Source: Erythrobacter donghaensis (GTDB lineage: Bacteria; Pseudomonadota; Alphaproteobacteria; Sphingomonadales; Sphingomonadaceae). From it: a stretch of DNA of 15,862 bases. The position numbers and the translations under genes are program-made. This document shows positions 7,135-13,323 of the stretch, piece by piece. The notes under the pieces are model-generated. The model searched no databases. It had not been told where the DNA came from and saw nothing but the letters and a program-made list of their open reading frames with translations. Position 1 is the first letter of the stretch. Each line of letters starts with the position of its first letter. Location: assembly GCF_001557325.1 (NCBI RefSeq), contig NZ_LSJS01000175.1, forward strand, positions 1 through 15,862, read 5' to 3'.

Positions 7135-8222
7135 ATATCGCTTTCTACGGATCGAGCCTGCTGTCGTCCTACTGGAACGGGGCGGCGACCTATTACCGCG
7201 GGCTGCTGCGCGCGCTGGCCGAGCGCGGGCACCGCATCACCTTCTACGAGCCCGACGCTTTCGATCGGCAGGCGCACCGCGACATCGACCCGCCGCCATG
7301 GGCGCAGGTGGTGGTGTGGCCTGCCACGCCCGAGGGCCTTGCAGGGGCGCTCGCCGAGGCAGGCGGTGCCGACGTGGTGATCAAGGCGAGCGGGGTCGGG
7401 GTCTATGACCGGGAACTGCTCGAAGGCGTGCTGGCCCATGCGCGCGAGGACGCGCTGACGATCTTCTGGGACGTGGACGCCGCCGCCACGCTCGACGAGA
7501 TGCGCCGCGATCCGGGCCACCCGGTGCGCGCCGCGCTGCCGCGGCTCGACATGGTGTTCACCTATGGGGGCGGCCCGCCGGTGGTCGAGGCCTACAAGGG
7601 CTTCGGCGCGCGCGATTGCGTGCCGGTCTACAACGCGCTCGACCTGACGACGCATGTGCCTGTCCCGCCCGATCCGCGCTTTGCCTGCGATCTCGCCTTC
7701 CTCGCCAATCGCCTGCCCGACCGCGAGGCGCGGGTGGAGGAGTTCTTCCTGCGCCCCGCATCGCTGCTGCCGCACCGCAGCTTCCTGATCGGCGGCAATG
7801 GCTGGGGAGACAAGGCGATGCCGGCCAACACCCGCGCGATCGGCCATGTCGGCACGGCGCAGCACAATGTCTTCAACGCCACCCCGCTCGCGGTGCTCAA
7901 CGTGGCGCGCGATTCGATGGCGGCGGTCGGCTTCTCGCCCGCGACCCGCGTGTTCGAGGCGGCGGGCGCGGCAGCCTGCCTCATCACCGATGCCTGGGAG
8001 GGGATCCCGATGTTCCTCGAACCCGACAAGGAAGTGCTGGTCGCGCGCGACGGGCAGGACGTGGCCGAGCACCTCGCCGCGCTCACCCCGGCGCGCGCGC
8101 GGGCGATCGGGGCGGCGGCGCTCGAGCGGGTGCGGCGCGAGCACACCTACGAGCTGCGCGCGGGTGTCGTCGAGCGCGAATTGCACCGGCTCGCCCAGGC
8201 CCGCCGCGAGGTCGCGGCATGA
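7131..8222 (+). CDS. CgeB-like glycosyltransferase (second tandem paralogue)
   Basis: The 363-residue protein opens MNIAFYGSSLLSSYWNGAAT and has LTIFWDVDAAATLDEM, DMVFTYGGGPPVVEAY, CDLAFLANRLPDREARVEEFF, and R273-VFEAAGAAACLITDAWEG (E276) in the donor domain, followed by EPDKEVLVARDG. This is the same GT-B architecture as its neighbours. A good AAGGAG lies five bases before the ATG at 7131, inside the end of the preceding gene, so it may initiate independently of the ATGA coupling. The GGNGWGD segment after the linker fits a sugar-nucleotide-binding loop. Substrate is unknown. It is cytosolic, with no signal peptide or membrane helix. Confidence 0.8.
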   Translation: MNIAFYGSSLLSSYWNGAATYYRGLLRALAERGHRITFYEPDAFDRQAHRDIDPPPWAQVVVWPATPEGLAGALAEAGGADVVIKASGVGVYDRELLEGVLAHAREDALTIFWDVDAAATLDEMRRDPGHPVRAALPRLDMVFTYGGGPPVVEAYKGFGARDCVPVYNALDLTTHVPVPPDPRFACDLAFLANRLPDREARVEEFFLRPASLLPHRSFLIGGNGWGDKAMPANTRAIGHVGTAQHNVFNATPLAVLNVARDSMAAVGFSPATRVFEAAGAAACLITDAWEGIPMFLEPDKEVLVARDGQDVAEHLAALTPARARAIGAAALERVRREHTYELRAGVVERELHRLAQARREVAA

Positions 8223-9309
8223 GGCTGGTGGTGCTCGGGCTGAGCCTGTCGTCCTCGTGGGGGAACGGCCATGCGACCACTTTCCGCGCGCTGCTGGCGG
8301 CGTTCGCGGCGCGCGGGCATGAAGTGCTGTTCCTCGAGCGCGACGTGCCGTGGTACGCCGCGCACCGCGATCTGGCCGCGCCGGATTTCTGCCGCCTCGC
8401 CTATTACGACAGCCTTGCCGGGCTCGAGCAATGGCGCGGCGAGATTGCCGGGGCGGACGCGGTGATGGTCGGCTCCTACGTGCCCGACGGCATCGCGGTG
8501 AGCGCCTTCGTGCAGGGCGCCGCGCGCGGGGCGGTGTGCTTCTACGACATCGATACCCCCGTTACCCTCGCGGCGCTGGACCGGGGGGAGTGCGACTATG
8601 TCTCGCGCAACATCATTTCCCACTTCGACATCTATTTTTCCTTCTCGGGCGGGCCGGTGCTGACCCGGCTGGAGGAGGACTACGGGGCCCGGGCGGCACG
8701 GGCGCTCTACTGCTCGGTCGACACTGAGCGCTACCACCCGGTCGACGTGGAGTGCCGCTGGGACCTCACCTATCTCGGCACCTACAGCCCCGACCGCCAG
8801 CCGACCCTCGAGCGGCTATTGATAGCGCCTGCACTCGCCTGTCCCGATATGACCTTTGCCGTCGCGGGGCCGCGCTATCCCGAGGACATCGTATGGCCCG
8901 CCAATGTCGAGCGGATCGAGCATCTGCCGCCTGGCGAGCACGCCGCCTTCTACTCGGCCTCGCGCTACACGCTCAACGTCACCCGCGCCGACATGATCGC
9001 GGCCGGGTGGTCGCCCTCGGTGCGCCTGTTCGAGGCGGGGGCCTGCGGGACGCCGATCATCTCCGACCGCTGGGAGGGGATCGAGACGCTGTTCGCGCCG
9101 GGCGAGGCGATCATCCTTGCGGACAAGAGCGCGGAGGTGATCGCGGCGCTCCGCCGTCCGGCGCGCGCGATCGGCGAGGCCGCGCGCGCGGCGGTGCTCG
9201 ACGGGCACAGCGCGGCGGTCCGCGCCGCCCGGTTCGAGGCGGACCTCCTCGCGGCCATCGCGCAGCGGCGGGACACCAACGACACCACAGCCAACAGGAG
9301 AGAGATGGC

Positions 9310-9313
<4 letters not shown>
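8219..9313 (+). CDS. CgeB-like glycosyltransferase (third tandem paralogue)
   Basis: The 364-residue protein opens MRLVVLGLSLSSSWGNGHAT. It has CFYDIDTPVTLAAL, FDIYFSFSGGPVLTRLEEDYGA, ALYCSVDTERYHPV, DLTYLGTYSPDRQPTLE and VRLFEAGACGTPIISDRWEG (E272). These match the CgeB-like family and align in order with the two genes upstream, indicating descent from one ancestral gene with strong divergence. The function is presumably transfer of a different sugar in the same pathway; donor and acceptor are unknown. The ATG overlaps the previous stop as ATGA without a clear Shine-Dalgarno, so translation is probably coupled. The last residues (RRDTNDTTANRREMA) look like an unstructured tail that carries the ribosome site of the next gene. 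Confidence 0.8.
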
Positions 9314-10308
<995 letters not shown>

Positions 10309-10320
10309 AGGAGCGACATC

Positions 10321-10707
10321 ATGCCCGAACAGGACACCCGCAGAGCCACGCGCCGACTGCCGCCGGGCGGCGGCGGGGCCGAGGAGTTCATCGCGGTCCG
10401 CTGGAACTCGCTGGCGCTGGTGGTGCTCTATGCCTGGCTGCTGACCGCGCTGGTGCTGCTGCTGCCCGACCTGTCGCACGCGCGGGTGAGCGGGTGGCTC
10501 GCCCATCCGCTCAATACGCTGTTGATGCTGCTGCTGATCGCGGAGAGCTTCCGGCATGTGAAATATGGCCTCGACGAGCTGATCGACGATTACCTCCATG
10601 CCCCGCTCGGCCGCGCGGTGGCGAAGGCGGCCAACAAGACGGCCTGCATCGTCGCGGGCGTGTTCGGCGTGCTGAGCGTGCTGCGGATCGCGTTTGGCAC
10701 GGCCTGA
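10321..10707 (+). CDS. Stand-alone SdhD-like membrane anchor protein (succinate dehydrogenase subunit D family)
   Basis: The 128-residue protein has three predicted membrane helices: about residues 29-49, 63-83 and 107-126. WLAHPLNTLLMLLLIAESF leads into RH79-VKYG-LDELIDD90-Y91, which lines up with E. coli SdhD H71 (haem b ligand), D82 and Y83 (quinone site) at constant spacing. The last helix, VFGVLSVLRIAFG, resembles alphaproteobacterial SdhD C-termini. Normally SdhD works only with SdhC, A and B, none of which is in the window. GAGGAG at 10308-10313 sits seven bases before the ATG and shares a base with the upstream stop, so it is the next gene of the sugar operon. It may be a haem-binding or membrane-docking protein recruited here; the function is unknown. 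Confidence 0.7.
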   Translation: MPEQDTRRATRRLPPGGGGAEEFIAVRWNSLALVVLYAWLLTALVLLLPDLSHARVSGWLAHPLNTLLMLLLIAESFRHVKYGLDELIDDYLHAPLGRAVAKAANKTACIVAGVFGVLSVLRIAFGTA

Positions 10708-10878
10708 GGCAGGATTGCGTCATCCGTTAAGGTCCGCTCCGCCCAAACGCGCCAGACCGAAGGCAGAGAGCAGCGACGGGCTAATTCAGGATAGGAGCAC
10801 AACCGGCTCCCCGTGCGACACTGCATTTCTTCCCCGCTCCAACCCCGCGGGCCGAAGTATAGGGAAAGAAGGCAGACA
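10708..10878 (+). promoter_or_regulatory. Intergenic leader upstream of the small protein gene
   Basis: These 171 bp lie between the SdhD-like gene and the 57-residue gene. No stable terminator follows the SdhD-like stop, so read-through is possible. TATAGG near 10858-10863 could be a -10 element, but no good -35 element is placed before it. I see nothing else. Confidence 0.25.
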
Positions 10879-11052
10879 ATGGCACAGGATGGCAGATCCT
10901 CGACCGGAAGGCTGACGCTGAAGACGGTGCAGACCTCCGAGGAACAGGTTGACTACAGCTACGACCAGTGGCGCCATGCGCAGATGCGGCAGATGGAGCA
11001 GAGCTACGCCGAGACCACCGGCGGCGCCCGGCGCCATCCGGCAGCGGCCTGA
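10879..11052 (+). CDS. Small uncharacterised soluble protein (57 aa)
   Basis: I do not recognise this protein. It is hydrophilic, with no signal peptide or membrane helix. A central stretch, EEQVDYSYDQWRHAQMRQME (residues 21-40), is rich in charged and aromatic residues and probably helical; the tail is Gly/Ala/Arg. Support for a real gene comes from AAGAAGG at 10866-10872, six bases before the ATG, and from a strong terminator 18 bp after the stop. An in-frame upstream ATG at 10813 adds 22 residues of low-quality sequence and lacks a ribosome site. It follows the SdhD-like gene by 171 bp and may be the operon's last gene or have its own promoter. Confidence 0.6.
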   Translation: MAQDGRSSTGRLTLKTVQTSEEQVDYSYDQWRHAQMRQMEQSYAETTGGARRHPAAA

Positions 11053-11070
11053 CCGCGCTGGCAAAGATCG

Positions 11071-11105
11071 AGCGTCGACGGCCCCGCCGTCGGCGCTTTT
11101 TGTTT
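11071..11105 (+). terminator. Rho-independent terminator ending the rightward operon
   Basis: AGCGTCGACGGC (11071-11082) pairs with GCCGTCGGCGCT (11086-11097) through 12 pairs including one T-G wobble, with a three-base CCC loop. The sequence continues TTTTTGTTT. It lies 18 bp after the stop of the small protein gene. The opposite strand has no T-run after the hairpin, so it should act mainly on rightward transcription and not on galM. Confidence 0.88.
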
Positions 11106-11110
11106 GCCTG

Positions 11111-12211
11111 TCATCCTTCTCCCGAAAAGGCGAAGACGATGCGGTGGCAATATTCCTCACCGGCGCCGAGCCGGATTGAGCCGAACGCCGGGCGGTTGGG
11201 GGTGTCGGGGAACATCTGCGGTTCGAGCGCTACCCCGTCGCCCATGCGATAGGCCTGTCGGCGCTTGCCGACCAGGCTGCCATCGAGGAAGTTGCCCGAA
11301 TAGAACTGCACCCCCGGCTCGGTCGAAAGCACTTCGAGCACCCGGCCCGATGCGGGGTGGGCAAGGCGGGCGAGGAGACGCGGCGTAGCGCTGCGGCTCC
11401 GGTCGACCACCCAATTGTGGTCATAGCCGTGGCCGATGCGGATCTGGTCGTGGGTGGTGTCGCGCACCCTTGCGCCGATCGCCCGGGCTTCGCGGAAGTC
11501 GAAGGGGGTGCCTGTGACCGGGGCGAAGTCCCCGGTCGGAATCGCGGTATCGTCGGTGGGCAGGAAGTGCTCGGCCGGGATCGTCAGTTCGTGGTCCATC
11601 GCCCCGGTTGCCGCGCCTTCGCCCGCGAGGTTCCAGTAGGCGTGGTTGGTCATGTTGACGATTGTCGGCCGGTCAGTCGTGGCCCGATAGGTAATTGCGA
11701 GCGCGCCGTCATCGCCCAGCGCGTATTTGGCGGTGACCTGGAGCGTGCCCGGAAAACCCTGATCGCCATCCGGGCTGGTGTGGGCGAGGCGGACGAAAGG
11801 CGCAGGCGTATCGCCGGTTTCGACAATGTCCCACAGCGCCTTGTCGAAGCCCTCGGGGCCGCCGTGGAGCGCGTTGGGGCCGTTGTTGGCGGGCACGCGA
11901 TATTCGGTGCCGTCCAGCAGGAAGCGTCCGCCCGCGATGCGGTTTGCGACGCGGCCGACGCTCGATCCGAAATAGGCGGTGCTGCCGAGATATTCCGCCA
12001 GCGTGGCATGGCCGAGCGTGACGTCGGCGAGCTTGCCCTCGCGGTCGGGAACGATCATCGACTGGAGCGTCGCGCCATGGGCGATCACCGTCGCGCTTAC
12101 CCCTTGCGCATTGACCAGCGTCACCGCCTCGACCGCGCGGCCATCGGGCAGGTGGCCGAAAAGGCGGCGGTGGACGCCGGGGCGCAGGTTCCGGGAGGGG
12201 GTTTCCTTCAT
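11111..12211 (-). CDS. galM: Aldose 1-epimerase (mutarotase)
   Basis: The 366-residue protein has the standard galactose mutarotase residues. NALHGG (113-118) contains H116, and TNHAYWN (188-194) contains the catalytic acid H190. HGYDHNW (261-267) contains the substrate-binding D264, and STEPGVQFYSGN (296-307) contains the catalytic base E298. It interconverts alpha and beta anomers of free aldoses such as galactose, arabinose, xylose or glucose. No signal peptide is evident, so it is probably cytosolic. The ATG at 12211 is chosen because family similarity begins just after it; the longer reading to 12247 begins at TTG without a ribosome site. It is divergent from the GH43 gene, 71 bp away, and likely shares its control region; the two probably serve the same sugar. 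Confidence 0.92.
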   Translation of the reverse strand: MKETPSRNLRPGVHRRLFGHLPDGRAVEAVTLVNAQGVSATVIAHGATLQSMIVPDREGKLADVTLGHATLAEYLGSTAYFGSSVGRVANRIAGGRFLLDGTEYRVPANNGPNALHGGPEGFDKALWDIVETGDTPAPFVRLAHTSPDGDQGFPGTLQVTAKYALGDDGALAITYRATTDRPTIVNMTNHAYWNLAGEGAATGAMDHELTIPAEHFLPTDDTAIPTGDFAPVTGTPFDFREARAIGARVRDTTHDQIRIGHGYDHNWVVDRSRSATPRLLARLAHPASGRVLEVLSTEPGVQFYSGNFLDGSLVGKRRQAYRMGDGVALEPQMFPDTPNRPAFGSIRLGAGEEYCHRIVFAFSGEG

Positions 12212-12282
12212 CGTGCGCTCATTTATATGATAATATCTCGAGGGCAAGCCATTCCCGCCCGTTCATGATCGAGGAGTGCCGA
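12212..12282. promoter_or_regulatory. Divergent galM/GH43 control region
   Basis: This 71-bp gap is the only place for the promoters of both genes. It contains an AT-rich run, ATTTATATGATAATATCTC (about 12221-12239), in otherwise GC-rich DNA. GATAAT on the plus strand and TATCAT/TATTAT on the minus strand could be -10 elements. No operator of a known sugar regulator can be named. Confidence 0.5.
12271..12276 (+). promoter_or_regulatory. Ribosome-binding site that favours the TTG start of the GH43 gene
   Basis: GAGGAG lies six bases upstream of TTG at 12283, an ideal spacing. It lies inside the reading frame that would begin at the ATG at 12265, and that ATG has no purine-rich site before it. 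The TTG also gives a compact signal peptide beginning MRKPVLAIL. Confidence 0.7.
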
Positions 12283-13323
12283 TTGCGCAAACCCGTCCTT
12301 GCCATACTGTCCGCGTTCACCGCGTCGGCCAGCCTTGTCTCCCCCGCCTGCTCGAAAGAACCCGAACCCTTCGTCCCGGTCTACCGCGCCAACTTCCCCG
12401 ATCCCTTCGTGCTGCCCCATCAGGGCCGTTACCTCGCCTATGCCACCAATGCGGAAGCCGATCAGGCCAATGTGCAGATGGCCGTCTCGGAGGACCTGGT
12501 GAACTGGACGCCCTTGAAGGACGGCGCACGGCTGCATGACGCCATGCCGGTGCTGCCCGCCTGGGCGCAGCGCGGCTGGACCTGGGCGCCCGAAGTGATG
12601 GAGCTGGAGGGCCGCTACCTGCTGTTTTTCACCGCCCGCGAGAAGGCGAGCGGCAGGCAGTGCACCGGTGTCGCGAGCAGCGCCGATCCGCTCGGCCCCT
12701 TCACCTCGGACGCGGCCGCACCGCTGGTCTGTCAGCGCGACCAGGGCGGGACGATCGACGCCAGCCCTTTCCGCGACGCCGACGGCAAGCTCTACCTCTA
12801 CTACAAGGCCGATGCGAACGCGGTCGGCAAGCCCACGAACATCTATGCCCAGCCCATGACGCCGGACGGCCTCGGCCTCACCGGCGAGCCCGTCACGCTG
12901 CTCGCCAACGACCAGCCGTGGGAGGCGCACGTGATCGAGAGCCCGACGATGGTGCAGCGCGGGGAGGGCTATGTGCTCTTCTATTCCGCCAACCATTTCG
13001 GCTGGGAGACGCACCAGCGCCTCAGCCCCTACGCCATGGGCTATGCGACCTGCGAAGGGCCGCTGGGGCCGTGCACCGATGCGCCCGAGAACCCGATCCT
13101 CTACAGCTACACCGACCGCAAGGCGGGGTGCCTCAGCGGCCCCGGACACCAGGCGGTGTTCGAGGCAGCGGGGAGGCAATTCATCCTGTTCCACGCCCAT
13201 ATCGCGCGCGGCGGGTGCCAGAACGCGAAGAAGGGCCGCGCGATGTATATCGCGCCGCTGGGCTGGGATGCGGAGGGCAGGCCGGTGATCGGCACCAGCC
13301 TGCGTCCTTCGCAAAAGCCCTAG
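12283..13323 (+). CDS. Exported glycoside hydrolase family 43 (arabinofuranosidase/xylosidase type)
   Basis: From the TTG start the protein has 346 residues; the ATG at 12265 would add six. An RK-start, a hydrophobic stretch (residues 5-22) and SPAC at 20-23 form a signal peptide, possibly a lipoprotein one although the lipobox lacks the usual Leu at -3. The five-bladed propeller residues of GH43 are present: FPDP with the general base D40, GGTIDASPF with D159, and VIESPTM with the acid E219. GWTWAPEVM (98-106) and GPGHQAVF are also typical. Family members cleave alpha-L-arabinofuranosides or beta-xylosides from plant polysaccharides, with inversion. The extra cysteines (C127, C150 and later ones) fit a periplasmic or surface enzyme. 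It overlaps the receptor gene end-to-end at CTAG. Exact linkage specificity cannot be set. Confidence 0.87.
   Translation: MRKPVLAILSAFTASASLVSPACSKEPEPFVPVYRANFPDPFVLPHQGRYLAYATNAEADQANVQMAVSEDLVNWTPLKDGARLHDAMPVLPAWAQRGWTWAPEVMELEGRYLLFFTAREKASGRQCTGVASSADPLGPFTSDAAAPLVCQRDQGGTIDASPFRDADGKLYLYYKADANAVGKPTNIYAQPMTPDGLGLTGEPVTLLANDQPWEAHVIESPTMVQRGEGYVLFYSANHFGWETHQRLSPYAMGYATCEGPLGPCTDAPENPILYSYTDRKAGCLSGPGHQAVFEAAGRQFILFHAHIARGGCQNAKKGRAMYIAPLGWDAEGRPVIGTSLRPSQKP

Noticed and set aside
11071..11105. A bidirectional terminator serving galM as well
   Set aside because: The stem is shared, but the minus strand lacks a T-run after the hairpin.
12212..12247. A longer galM beginning at 12247
   Set aside because: The codon is TTG, no ribosome site precedes it, and the added residues have no family match.
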